This document shows positions 13,219 to 24,679 of a stretch of DNA of 64,000 bases, in pieces. The stretch comes from Andrena cerasifolii (lineage: Eukaryota; Arthropoda; Insecta; Hymenoptera; Andrenidae), in contig NC_135119.1 of the NCBI RefSeq assembly GCF_050908995.1, forward strand, positions 19,497,001 to 19,561,000, given 5' to 3'. Both the position numbers and the translations under genes were made by a program. Below the pieces are notes generated by a model. That model had not been told where the DNA came from. It did no database searches and was given only the letters and a program-made list of their open reading frames with translations. Positions within the stretch are counted from its first letter, which is position 1. Each line of letters opens with the position of its first letter.

Positions 13219-14286
13219 CAGGGTGTCCCACTAAGGAGTGGACAGCGCGATATCTCTTAAAGTATTGTCGATAAAAATATAAAAAAAATAGGGAATTGCA
13301 TGGTTCGAGGGGGGCCATTTATTAGCGCGAACGAATTTTGTTTTCGATTATTATTTTAAAAGATACGATGGTCAAGTTCGGTTTTTCAAATGGAACTATT
13401 TTTTTTGAAGACCTGAGTTGATAGTGCGTTCCAAGACAAATTCAATAAGCTTTAATGTATACACTTTATTTCCACTGGTTTTTAAGATATTGCGCTTGCA
13501 AATTTACTGATTTTCACTGCAAGAAACCCCTCTGGAATGGCAAAAACCGGGGGCGGTCTTACTGGCACCACGGGGGTGGCACTGCCTGTTGAAATGGATA
13601 CTTACCTACCAAAGGTCTACGCCAGAAATGGCAGGCCCAAAGGCTGGACAATTCTTTTCCGTGAGAAATGCTACTTAGGTAGGTACATCTGCGGTATCGA
13701 GAAGCGCATCGTTACTTTTATTTCGCACTTGCTTCTACGCTCGGATGGCCGGTTCTTTTGGGAGGGATGCAAGTTGGATTGGTTAGGTTAGGAGGAGTGA
13801 AAGTTGCTAGACTAAATTTCAACCATAGGGAGCAGATTGTGTCAAAAGAAAAGAATTGTCCAGCCTTTGGGCCTGCCATTTCTGGCGTAGACCTTTGGCA
13901 GGTAAGTATCCATTTCAACGGGCAGTGCCACCCGTGGCGCCAGTAAGACCGCCCCCGGTTTTTGCCATTCCAGAGGGGTTTCTTGCAGTGAAAATCAGTA
14001 AATTTGCAAGCGCAATATCTTAAAAACCAGTGGAAATAAAGTGTATACATTAAAGCTTATTGAATTTGTCTTGGAACGCACTATCAACTCAGGTCTTCAA
14101 AAAAAATAGTTCCATTTGAAAAACCGAACTTGACCATCGTATCTTTTAAAATAATAATCGAAAACAAAATTCGTTCGCGCTAATAAATGGCCCCCCTCGA
14201 ACCATGCAATTCCCTATTTTTTTTATATTTTTATCGACAATACTTTAAGAGATATCGCGTTGTCCACTCCTTAGTGGGACACCCTG
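13219..14286. mobile_element. 1.07-kb foldback element with about 445-bp arms
   Basis: CAGGGTGTCCCACTAAGGAG (13219) and CTCCTTAGTGGGACACCCTG (ending 14286) are flanked by TA (13217-13218, 14287-14288). The arms 13219-13663 and 13844-14286 are near-identical inverted copies, and the unpaired centre is about 180 bp. The same short peptide frame appears on opposite strands in the two arms, which shows these frames are by-products of the palindrome. A TA target suggests Tc1/mariner relatives. It lies in the hAT-like element, 35 bp past the pogo-like copy. Confidence 0.85.
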
Positions 14287-14338
14287 TAGAACAACACGCT
14301 GCCATTTATCCAGTACGCCTGGCAACCCTGCCCTGGAG

Positions 14339-15405
14339 TAACTTTATTATTTTATTTTGTTTCGTCCGGACAGAAATCAATTCGGAAAAATGATCTAATT
14401 TAATCGAGAAGAAAGAATTAGATTATTTACAAACTTTTTGGTAAGATTTGTTAATATACAATTCGAAGTACATATTCTCTATAATACAAGCAATTAACGT
14501 GTGTTAAGTTCATTTTATTGAAGGTAATTTCATTCTGTAAAATTGTTCTACCAATTTTACTAACCGTGCTGGGAAATGATTAAACGCGAATTAATTCATT
14601 TTAACAACAGGTGCTGCATACGATGTACCAAAGTATTTACTTCCTTTGCAGTGTAATTATCTCATTTTCGCAATGAATTCATTAATTTCACTTAAAGCGA
14701 AGGGACTCTCGTGTGACGAGTTAACTCGTCTGCCTCGATTAACAGGTTAAAGAGGCGAAAGATATTTGTTTGAAGACTTTCTTCATACATTTTTTTCTGT
14801 GATTTACTGGTTACTTGTGTTTCAGTGTAAAAAATCTGCAGTATGGCCAATAAAAAGTTTGCGAGCTTTTGAATTAGCGATGTTATTTGAATGTTTGACC
14901 GGACGTTTCAGAGTTACCAGTGGATGTTGCATAAATGATGCGTGGACCTCAAGTAATAATTGAGTGGTTTCAGATTTTATGAACTAATTACTTGCTCGGA
15001 GGCCAGTTCGTCCTACGCATCTGAATTATGTATTTACTATAGAACCTTTCACTAATCATTCATTGCTGGTATCGCCTGGAATCTAGATTTTCGACTGCAA
15101 TGGGGTTAAACTATGCGAACCACTCGCAACTACTAAAAACCTGGGGACACATTATATAGACATACCTAGTTGCAAGTGAAATTACTATAATATTATGTTG
15201 TTGTCCTTTTAGGTCAGGTGAAAGGTTCGATTATAATGTTATCAACAATTCGTGTTCATAAATTAAAGCTGGGTAAAATATTTTTAGTACACAGAGAAGT
15301 GTACGAGGTAAACAAAATGACATATTGTTGCAACACTTTCCAAATATTAAAAAATCCACTTTACGATGCCGTACAATTTTTTTTCTATCTCGACATTTTC
15401 ATATA
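14339..15405. other. Gene-free AT-rich stretch
   Basis: No recognisable gene, RNA or repeat; only short open frames (under 70 codons). Confidence 0.55.
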
Positions 15406-15928
15406 CAGTGAGTAAAAAAAGTATTTGGACGGTTTTTAAAATCGCATAACTTTTTTAGAATTGGTCCAAACGACATGAGTTTTTTTTAGAAGCTAGAAGG
15501 ATTAGTTTGCTAAGTGACGTGTTTCGCCGTTTTGAAAAAAATGCATTTGGTCGGAATAGAAAAAAAATTGCAAAGGTCGTTTTTTTAACTTTTTTTTGTG
15601 AGCCTATAATGAAAATTCAAAAAACCCGTTTGTAGATTTAAGTAAGTTGCTCCGAGCTACAAAGTTTAAAGATCGCAGAATAAGGTCGAGAATCGCGAAA
15701 AATTCCCGAAATCAGCAATTTTCATTACAAGCTCACAAAAAAAGTTTAAAAATCGACCTTTACTATTCTTTTCGCTATTCCAACCAAATACATTTTTTTC
15801 AAAACGACCAAATACGTCATTTAGCAAACTAATCCTTCTAGCTTCTCAAAAAAAATTAAGTCTTTTGGACCAATTCTAAAAAAGTAATGCGATTTTAAAA
15901 ACCGTCCAAATACCTTTTTTACTCACTG
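15406..15928. mobile_element. Foldback MITE, Tc1/mariner-like, copy 2
   Basis: CAGTGAGTAAAAAAAGTATT (15406) and ACCTTTTTTACTCACTG (ending 15928) are flanked by TA on both sides (15404-15405, 15929-15930). The arms share GAATTGGTCCAAAC and CTAGAAGGATTAGTTTGC with the element at 2762-3104, but this copy is longer, with an extra inverted section around AAGGTCG and CGACCTT. Non-coding. Confidence 0.85.
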
Positions 15929-15930
15929 TA

Positions 15931-16589
15931 GGTACTTTCGAATTATCCTCTAATGGGATAGCGCGTCTCATGCTTCATTCCCAAAACTCCATTATCAATT
16001 AACCATATAAATTCACTATATTATCCGAATCTCGTCAATGTAAGAATTACTATTATTCGTATTATGCGACCGAAGTTTGAAACTAGTTCAACCGAAATTT
16101 AACATTAAACGTAACAATTCTTTGAACAAATGCGCCAAAGTGGAGCAGACTTACGGCAGAGCTTTTCTATTCATTACTCGCGAGGCATCGCGATGCAGGG
16201 AGGGGCATTTCGCGCGGGCAACTTCTAGCTTCCGCTACGGTAAGGGATACGCATACGAAGAATGCGGGGCTGAGCAATGCAATTAGTAAGAAATATTCTC
16301 TTAATCAGTTGCGGGGCAGTGGTCGTCTACGTTTCGCTTTTACGGCTATAAATTGTGAAATATTACGGAATACGTATAACCGGTCGGAACCGTCGGAAAA
16401 CGGGGATCCCCCCGCGTGTGCAGGAATTAAATTCTCCGTTAACTTTCGTAGTTTGAAATTCGGAGATTACGACAGCGCAGAACGGTGTGTAAGCTGTCGC
16501 GATGAAATGGTACGTTCACCGCACCGGATGTCCCACTTTTATTAAATAGAGCGTAATTAAAGTTTTTAACAATGGCCCCGCGTTTCGAA
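15931..16589. other. Gene-free stretch
   Basis: No recognisable gene. Frames of under 80 codons on both strands lack domain features. Confidence 0.5.
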
Positions 16590-16710
16590 TGAATACGCGC
16601 TATTTCCCACCACCCCGTTCTCATCGTCTACGTCCACTTCTTTTTCCCCAAAGCGATTTTCAATTTTTACGAACGGGTTGGAGTGAATGAGGATTTTCTC
16701 TCTTTGCCAG

Positions 16711-16823
16711 GAATCGTAGGTGATGCAGGATTTATGGTGGACGTCGGTAACACGTTGCTGGATCGCATGCTCGTTGTAGGAAAATGTGCATTTGCGACGA
16801 AAGGGCTTTTGTTCAGAGGAAAG
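16711..16823 (+). CDS. Candidate internal exon, unknown protein (weak)
   Basis: A pyrimidine-rich tract ending TTTGCCAG precedes 16711 and the donor AAG then GTACGG follows 16823. One frame is open throughout and encodes 37 full residues, beginning IVGDAGFMVDVGNTLLDRML, entered in phase with two bases and left on a codon boundary. The frame is open without interruption from about 16590 to the stop near 16840. The opposite strand has an overlapping 167-codon frame (16566-17069), so openness alone proves little. No family is recognised and no partner exon was found; chance is a serious alternative. Confidence 0.2.
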
Positions 16824-16840
16824 GTACGGGTATTGATGTA

Positions 16841-17654
16841 ACGTATTCGACGCGGATCCAAGAGCACAGGTTTTCACGTACCTATATGTTCTTATGCCTG
16901 TATAAAAATCGAGTGTACGCGTCGCGCGGTACTTTTTCGGTGAAATTGCTAGCCATTGTTCGATTATTCTTCGGTAATCGTGGTTGAACTCGCACTCGAT
17001 AACGCGGGATGGGAAAGTGACGGTAGACAATATCAGCTGCGAGCAAAACTTCCAACAAAGAGATGTCATTCTACTCCATGTCGAGATAAAACGAGGAGAA
17101 AATAAATTCGAGCTACGAATAATTTAATGCGATTATAACTTTTCTGTAATCTGATACTGGGAGCAGGAAGTTCTACTGCGGCACTCAAAGCGTTAATAAT
17201 TGTTAGCGGAAAATTTATGAGTGTATTCTACTTGTAACCGCAAGGTGACAATGCCAATAAGCGTATTATAATGTTTCGTAATATAATTGCTATAATTAAA
17301 TATAGAAGAGTAGAAATGTATTTGTTATTCGCGAAAATGTGTAAAAAATTACGAGCTTTGACTTCTATTTTATAAGCAAATTCGAAACCAGCCGAATAAC
17401 GACTGACACCCACCATGATTTCACGTGGATTATATCATATTTCAGTTTCACAAAAATCTTAGACATTGATCGCAGGAAGTCATCGATTTGGGGTGAAATG
17501 ATCCACTGTACATACTTTTACGCTTTTGACGCAGGGTAAGTTGATCGTGACTACTGTAATGCGTTTGTTTTTGCTTTATTTGGTGTTTGCATTTTGTATT
17601 TTATTTATTCTGCAGTTTGTATTGCGGTTTCTATTTTATTCTCGGGTAAGACAT
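16841..17654. other. Gene-free stretch
   Basis: Nothing recognisable apart from the minus-strand frame overlapping the candidate exon. AT-rich towards the right. Confidence 0.5.
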
Positions 17655-17733
17655 AAAAACAGCAGATTGCTGAGTCTCGCCCATTACTACGTTTAATAAA
17701 TACGGATTATTATTATTATTATTATTATTATTA
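17655..17733 (+). mobile_element. Likely LINE 3' end with (ATT)n tail
   Basis: A short non-coding segment containing TTTAATAAATACGG passes directly into an ATT trinucleotide run (about 17705-17733). The pairing of a polyadenylation-like AATAAA with a trinucleotide tail resembles LINE 3' ends such as the one at 10131-10735. No coding remnant is visible, so it may be just a microsatellite. Confidence 0.4.
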
Positions 17734-17863
17734 CGTTCACATAATGATGAATGGAATATGGAATTATTATCAATTTTATTCTTCCAACAAATAATTCTTG
17801 TTGTTCATAAAAACAGTAATAAGGATAATGGTAAAATCTAAACAAATTCATTAGAACCAAATT

Positions 17864-17864
17864 C

Positions 17865-17946
<82 letters not shown>
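17864..17946. repeat. (AT)n microsatellite
   Basis: About 80 bp of AT dinucleotides with a few AAAT interruptions on the left side. No associated element. Confidence 0.95.
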
Positions 17947-17949
<3 letters not shown>

Positions 17950-18034
17950 CTATTTAGGAACGTGAAATTTGGAAAGTATATTGTTTTGATGACGTAGGCA
18001 CCCACTAAGGAAGGATTTTTGGAAAGTCCATCCC

Positions 18035-18240
18035 CAAGGGATTAAAAGGGGTAAAATATATTTCCTCGGACTCCCTAATATCTCTTAGGCCCGATTAGAT
18101 ATCCACTTGGTTCTCACTCACAAAGATTACCCACATAAATGCCTAAAAACCAATTTCAGGATTTTGCCTTAACTAACGCCTAAGGAGGTGGCGAAAAGGG
18201 GTGAAATCTGCTTTCATGGAGTCTTAATTATCTCTTAGAA
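18035..18240. repeat. Imperfect duplication of AAAAGGGGT segment
   Basis: Segments near 18035-18085 and 18188-18240 share AAAAGGGGT.AAAT, a CT-rich stretch and TATCTCTTAG. This is an old duplication with a period of about 150 bp. No coding potential. It could be a relic of a tandem satellite. Confidence 0.45.
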
Positions 18241-18289
18241 TAAATCCATCAACCGCAACCAAATCCAAACATTTACCTTAATCCTACAA

Positions 18290-18464
18290 TTAAGGGCACT
18301 ACTTAGGCGTCTTAGGCAGTCGTTTTTGCCGAAAATGAAGCATTTCTTTTTCATTTAATTACAAAGAAATAAATCGAAGCCGAAACTTGTTCTTTTTTTA
18401 CAAAGTTTGATAACATCATAACCTTAAGTCATTTTCGGCAAAAACGACTGCCTAGCACCCTTAA
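18290..18464. mobile_element. Small TTAA-flanked MITE
   Basis: TTAAGGG at 18290 and CACCCTTAA ending 18464 bracket inverted arms containing TAGGCAGTCGTTTTTGCCG and its complement. The left arm has a 14-18 bp extra segment. TTAA targets and CCC/GGG ends suggest piggyBac-type mobilisation. Non-coding. Confidence 0.65.
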
Positions 18465-20000
18465 ATAAGAGAATGGTAGATGTACAAAATTCTAATAAAA
18501 TCTTTATTTCATCCCTGCTTGTTAGCCCCCCAAGTAATATAAACCATTTCAACCCTCTCCAATTTGTGTAACGAACGTATAGATCATTATTGAAATTCGC
18601 GAAATTCTCTTCTTCGAAAAAATTTCATTTATTAAAGTTTCTTTTAGATTTCGTTAAATATAAAAAACATACCACAGCTCAAAAATCTGTGCCCCCTAGA
18701 CGCTCCTCTGAAAGGAGTTTCTGCCTGCAACGGCAAATAGAATTTGCTGTTAGATTTTCGGGACCATAGTTTAGAGGGAGCTCACGGTTTATCCACCCTC
18801 GTGGGGTCTCAGAAAAAAGTCGTCGCTGGAAGGGGAGGGCGGGAGGGTTCGTTCGGAAAAAGCGAGGTGGATCGAAATTTCCTTCCGTCGGAAAATCCTG
18901 TACGGCTCGCGTGCGCCCCCGAAATTCAGAAAAACTCCGGAACCACTGTATTTTTACATTTATCTTCGTGGGACGGATGGGGCGAAGCCACTTCTTCCCG
19001 CCAGTAAACGATGCAATCCGTGTGCCGCGTCACTCAGTCAGTTGAGCGCGTCACGTGAATTCCCTCCGTCTTCCTATTTTTCCCCTTTAGCTTTTTGCCC
19101 CAGTTCGTTTTCCCAGCGACGCGCTCAGCTTCGGGAAATATATTTCACTCGGAAGCCGGGCCCGCCGCGCGACATGTCGCGAATCGAGCCCCGATAATTA
19201 TTTCACCTTTGTCGCCCCCGCATGCATTAAAGACTCAGTCAGAAGCAATACGATTCCCCCGATGTTGCCGGTCGTTCCTTTTGGTCTTCATTTAATCTCC
19301 ATTAGCAGTAACGGTTGCAGGTAGTCCATTACAGGCGAGCAGATGCAGCGCGCTACATAATTTTCATTTTGCTGCTTTTTTTTTCGCTACGCGCTCCCTA
19401 TCTGCCCCGCTTCCTTCTCTGTCTCCCTTAGGTCGTAGCAACGGCGGCGGCAGCTTTCTTTCCTAGTCTCCTTGCGTTCGTTTTGAGGATGTAGGCGGTC
19501 GTAACCGAGGCAAAAAGATCGTTACGGGTAATGGGGTAAGGCTTACGCTTTATCTCTTTTACCTCCTCTGCCCTGATATAACCCGATTCGGATGTCTAAG
19601 TCCAGGAGTAGCCACGGGATTCACCCGAGCACGCCTCTTTCGTGACCTTTACTCGGGATAATTACACTGCTATTATGTTTCTGCTGCTTGATCCAACTCT
19701 GGCCCCTGACGTTCGGTTCTGCCCCTGCGAAACGCCTGAATGTCGCGGATCATCCCCGTCTCGATTCGCGTTCACTCGAGCGGACGTATTTACCCGCTCG
19801 TGTCGTACACGGTGATCGTGATAAAGAGGCAGCAGTATCGCGCAACATGATGTAGGTACTCATCTTGATTATGAGCTCTTGGGATTAGCATTTTCCATTG
19901 GAAAGTTGAAACGTGTATGAACACCATCTGCCAGGGTTTGCAAGGAGAATTAGTGTTTCTGTAATTGATCCCTGGTAGTAGTGGATAATGACCCCTAAGA
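18465..20000. other. Gene-free stretch with GC-rich patch
   Basis: About 18740-19790 is GC- and CpG-rich, with short frames and no domain signature. No RNA or element recognised. Confidence 0.45.
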
Positions 20001-20393
20001 TTACTAATGAGCAATTAAGCCTCCAGCAGCAAATTACAAAATTTCACGCTGAATTCTTTTCAGAAAATTTTGATGCTTGAACGAACATCAACTATACCCC
20101 GCAATCGAATATTATTACAAACACTAATTACTATTGCTACTTAGTAGTAACATTATTACAAACCCTAATCACTATTTCTACTTAGTAGTAACATTATTAC
20201 AAACACTAATCACTATTTCTACTTAGTAGTAACATTATTACAAACACTAATCACTATTTCTACTTAGTAGTAACATTATTAATGTTGGATTGCGGGATAT
20301 AATTGAAGTTCGTCCAAGCATGAAAATCTTTTGAAAAGAATTCAGCGTGAAATTTTGTAATTTGCTGCTCGAGGGTTAATTGCTCATTAGTAA
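20001..20393. mobile_element. Foldback element with internal 41-bp tandem repeats
   Basis: TTACTAATGAGCAATTAA at 20001 is mirrored by TTAATTGCTCATTAGTAA ending 20393-20394. The inverted arms, about 105 bp, also share GCAAATTACAAAATTTCACG and its complement. Between them lies a four-copy 41-bp tandem array (20112-20275). Non-coding. Long terminal inverted repeats with internal minisatellites recall foldback-type elements, but the superfamily is unknown. Confidence 0.75.
20112..20275. repeat. Tandem repeat, 4 x 41 bp
   Basis: Four head-to-tail copies of a unit beginning TTATTACAAACACTAATCAC and ending TTAGTAGTAACA. Copies 3 and 4 are identical, copy 2 differs at one base, and copy 1 carries a few substitutions. 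It sits centrally in the foldback element. Confidence 0.95.
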
Positions 20394-21548
20394 GACATAC
20401 GTAATCATACTAATAATGGAGTCACTCACTGCTCCTTTTAATTTAAACTCACTTGTTACATATACCTATTTCTATAGCCTAATGATGTTACATTTTTTTA
20501 ACTGTCCAAATGGTGTTGCATTGTGTAAATAAATTAATTGGACATATTAAACTAAGTAAATTAAATATTTTTACTTATCAATTCCTTAGTCTAGGCTCAT
20601 CCCAGCTATAATTAATTCTGCAGTTATTTATTAAGGGTATGTCTATTAATACAGTAATGAGTAGTAAACTGTTTTACTGTAATTATACTTTAAAGTCGTT
20701 CCTTTTAATTTATTTATTTAATGTCACATCAGCTTAGAGCTATTACCAACCACTATTACATTACATTACATTAATAGACGGTGTTGTAACGTGTATTGAC
20801 TGTGCGGCTTAAAACCTAATACTATTAGTTAGGACGTGTGTTTGAAGGAATGTAATTTATTTAGAGTTTATTTAGTTGCAAGGTGTGTTTTAAGGAAGGC
20901 CATTTATTTAGTGTTTATCTTAATCTATTATGGTTCCTCTTACCTAGTTCATATTTCCTTAATTATTTCAAGTTACTGTAGAAAGGATATTATATTCCTA
21001 ATATATTTTTTATTATTCAAACAGTCTTTGGCTGTGGATGGTATTTTTTCTTCACGTCAAAGTCGTGCTTGCGGTGCCTTAAGATTTTAAGCTGGAAATT
21101 ACATGCGTTATACGGAAACTATTTTCACACGCAAATTCGCTTTTCACTTTACCTGTCGCGAACTAGTAAATCCCATGCCGATTGCAATTAGCCAGGTTCA
21201 TGAAGCTCCTGGCATTATTAGGCCGCAATCTCGATCACGGATTACAAAGCTATATAACGTAATGTCTTGGCGGCAGACGTGATAGCGTGTACGGAACACA
21301 TGATTCCGCGATGATCCTTTAAAGTTCGGAGAATGAAGCTCTTCGCGTAAGCTACCTCGGTCTGGGATAATCGCAAGGGTATTATGCGGCTCTCTTACAT
21401 CCGGCAGTCTCAAATCAGCTAAGATAGTATAAACCTTTAGAATTATACGTACTTAACAGTCGTCTTAACACATCGAGGGGTGCACAATGTTCGGATCACT
21501 GATTTAATTCAAACTTTGAATATAGTTATTCAACAACACGTATAATTG
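20394..21548. other. Gene-free AT-rich stretch
   Basis: AT-rich with short frames only. Nothing recognised. Confidence 0.55.
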
Positions 21549-21692
21549 AAGAGTCCACGTAGAAAACACCGTAAGTGCCAAAAATCAAATTCTATACTAT
21601 ATATAGCATTACCATTGGCACGTAGAACATTTTCCGATAAAATTTTTTCTTTTCAATTTTGCCACTTACAGTGTTTTCTACAATGACTCTTT
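21549..21692. mobile_element. Short foldback MITE
   Basis: AAGAGTCCACGTAGAAAACA (21549) pairs with TGTTTTCTACAATGACTCTT (ending 21692); the arms continue through GTAAGTG and CACTTAC. About 144 bp long with a non-coding centre. No confident target duplication. Confidence 0.7.
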
Positions 21693-21891
21693 AGTTATAG
21701 GTTAAAAGCAGTTGGTGCGCTATTAAACATTTCTGGGATACTCGAGTTCAGGGTTCAAAACTCTCCAGATGTATGTGAGACTAATTTAATTAATTGGTCA
21801 TAGGGATAATTAAGAATTAGTAAAAAGGTATACATAATGCTACGTGGATTACAGTTCATCTTCCACTGAAATTTAATTATCGTTTCCGTAT

Positions 21892-22560
21892 ATTAGGGTG
21901 GCCCTTTTTTCAACATGCGATTGTTTTGCTCTCACCCCCTAATATGGTTTTATTTCATAAAAAAATAGTCTCTGGAAAAGATTATTGCAATCGGACAAAA
22001 GGAAATGGTGCCGACCAGGCCTTAAAGTTTAGAATTCATCGATGGCTTGGATGTAAAGAATTTCTGAAAAATGGTAAGCCGTATCAAAATTTTGTTCAAA
22101 CAATACTAAAAGAGCACACAATTTTCTACAATTATTGTATATACAACTTTTTCGTGCTTCCAACCACTTTTTAGATAACACCGTTTGAATATACCTAAAA
22201 AGGTTCGCACCATGCGCGTATAGACAATACGTCACGCTGTACACGTGGTACGCGCACAGTGCGGACTTCTCTATGTTCAAACGCTGTTATCTAAAAACTG
22301 GTTGGAAGCACGAGAAAATTGTATATACAATAATTGTAGAAAATTTAATGCTCTTTGAGTATTATCTCAACAAAATTTTGATACGGCTTACCATTTTTGA
22401 GAATTTCTATACATCCAAACCATCGATGAATTCTAAACTTTAAGGCCTGCTCGGCACCATTTCCTTTTGTCCGATTGCAATAAACTTTTTCAGGGACTAT
22501 TTTTTTATGAAATAAAACCATACTAGGGGGTGAGGGCAAATAAAAAAGGGCCACCCTAAT
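21892..22560. mobile_element. Foldback element with ATTAGGGTGGCCC termini
   Basis: ATTAGGGTGGCCCTTTTTTC (21892) and AAAAAAGGGCCACCCTAAT (ending 22560) bound long inverted arms of about 300 bp, well matched over TTTTATTTCATAAAAAAATA and GGACAAAAGGAAATGGTGCC. The 82- and 77-codon frames on opposite strands are the same arm read twice and are not genes. Target duplication unclear. Confidence 0.8.
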
Positions 22561-24676
22561 CAACCACGATCTTTTCAATAGTCTGAGTTAGTCTCAACTA
22601 TTTTATTCGATCGTTGAAAGCAACAGAGATATTTCGAGTACCAATTTTATCCACCCTACCCTGTACATTTTATTACACGAACCATTTGCTTTATAATAAA
22701 CAAAGCGCAGATTTTACAATATTGTTATGCCAACAATCACGATGATTGTACGATCCCTACATTCAGGAACAGCTGACGAAAGTAAATAGTCGCCGAATTT
22801 CGGTAATTACAAGCGAGATTTAATCGAAACGCGATTATTGAATTATTCGAGCGGCAACGCAACAGCGTTCACCGTGAATTTATTTGTGATTTCAAGCGGG
22901 CATGGATCTTTTATGCATCCCGAGTTCTTCGGAAGTTTCAATGCGACGGCACTATTGAGACTCTCCGGCTTCTTCGCGATACATCGCACCCGAACCCTCC
23001 CCCTGCCGCCCCGCCCGTCCCCCTTTCAAACTTGCACGTTTTGTTCGCGTTGGTAATGTCATCCGCGCTTCTTCTTTTCTAATCTTTCCGTGGAACTCGG
23101 CTGCACGTTATACGAAGTTGACCGTCGATTGTGACGCTTCCTTCATCCCCGAACGCTTGTAACTTCTGCAAACCAGGCAGCAGTTGCCAATTTCCCCCTT
23201 TGTTCCCCGCGCGGTTCTTCGCTGAATAAAGAGGCTGCAGCGAGGAGCCAGGCTCTGCAGTCGATCCCGCGCGGACACAGCCACGCTCAGCGTATCAAAT
23301 ATTACGCCAGACGTTTATCTTGCCCGTTACATTTCCCGTATTACGTTTACTAGGACAAGAAAGCAATGCGAGGACAAAGACCGTGAAATATGTCAAGATA
23401 CAGTGAACGACGTTTTTCCGCGCCAAAGGGGAACCTTGCTTCTGTTGATTGAGCAAAAAAACGAATGAAAACGTGCCATTCTTTGATGTCGCGTTATTTT
23501 TTAGTTCCCGCTGCGGAATGGAATAACTTTTGTGCAGAGGGTGGTGGAACCTTTTGCAATGTGATAATTTTTTCCTCGTATTGATGCGGAATGGATTGCA
23601 AACCGTGAGTGGTAAGAATTTCGCTAAATAGGGCGAAAACGTTTGCACGTTCAATAATTTCAGAAAATCTTCGGGACGATACTTTGTCAACCCTTCGGCG
23701 GTTTTCTTCCGACTCTTTATTGCATTTTGCTTGATTCTTCTATAATTCGTCGATGTTCCTTCAAGTATTTAATGCATGGGAAAGTAATAATGAGCAATTA
23801 AAGTCAGTTTAAAACAAATTTCTGAGTTTGAAGGGGAGGCACGATTATTGATAGAGCCTACAGTTTTCAGAAGCAATTGCAGATGGCCACGATTAGATAT
23901 ACCTATCTGGAGAGGCTTGGCGAATTACTTATTCTCGTACTGCTCTAGTAGATAGTGGTGAGTTTTCAGCTACTTTGATGGTTACAGTACTGGTGCACTA
24001 ACATATTAACGAAGGATCATCCGTCCAGGGGATTCCTTTGAGCCTTAACTGAGTGTTCTCCTTCATAATCACACTAGAGGGATTCATAAACGAAACTATC
24101 GTCAAAGGGGTTTCTCCAAAAAATACTTGCCGTGACGGACGTTCAGTGGGGCTATTTCACTCGTCCGAATATTCAATTCCTTTTTACTGGTTCGTCGTGG
24201 CAGCCAGTATAGTGATTAGAATATAGGACAAGAGGAATCCTCCCGTGAATTATGAAGCACCAGATACCTCAGACTAATCTCTAATTACCTTCAGTCGCTC
24301 AGAGGGGACCGGCGAGCTTCTTTGCATTCCCTTTGCGTCACCTAATTACTCGTCGCCTAATCTTTGCCCGTAAATATTTGCACTACAGCAAACGCCAAAC
24401 ACTGTGCAGTCGATCTCTTTGTGGTCACGTATTTCGATCGAACTCCGCTCCCAGCAATACTGTAGATCTGGATTGCGCCATTACACGCCAGTCGTTAAAG
24501 GAAAAATGTTAAAACAATAAGTGGCAATATTCTTTTTTGAGACGTAGATACTTTTCGTAATTTCGAAGATCTACTTCTTAATAAAAAAAACGATTAAAGC
24601 TATTTTAGTGCTCCCTTTTACACATTTCGGTTAAACTGTCGCCGGTGCCAATCATTTTATTGGCATATAAAACAGT
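22561..24676. other. Gene-free stretch
   Basis: No recognisable gene. The minus frame 23295-23690 (131 codons) has ordinary composition but no family motif I can name. The rest shows short frames only. Confidence 0.45.
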
Positions 24677-24679
24677 ACA

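Larger units (their letters stand above)
12031..14330. mobile_element. hAT-like element carrying two nested insertions
   Basis: Termini are CAGGGTTGCCAG (12031) and CTGGCAACCCTG (ending 14330); the inverted homology extends inward through GATCCAGTAC and TATCCAGTAC. Flanks are CTCTGGAG (12023-12030) and CCCTGGAG (14331-14338), an 8-bp duplication with one mismatch. CAGGG-type ends and 8-bp duplications are hAT hallmarks. Subtracting the two inner insertions leaves only about 180 bp, a MITE without transposase. The interior insertions are listed separately. Confidence 0.8.

Noticed and set aside
13046..14393. Frames sharing the same N-terminus on opposite strands
   Set aside because: They are the two arms of the 1.07-kb foldback read in each direction, not duplicated genes.
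21926..22578. 82- and 77-codon similar frames on opposite strands
   Set aside because: Arms of the ATTAGGGTGG foldback element.
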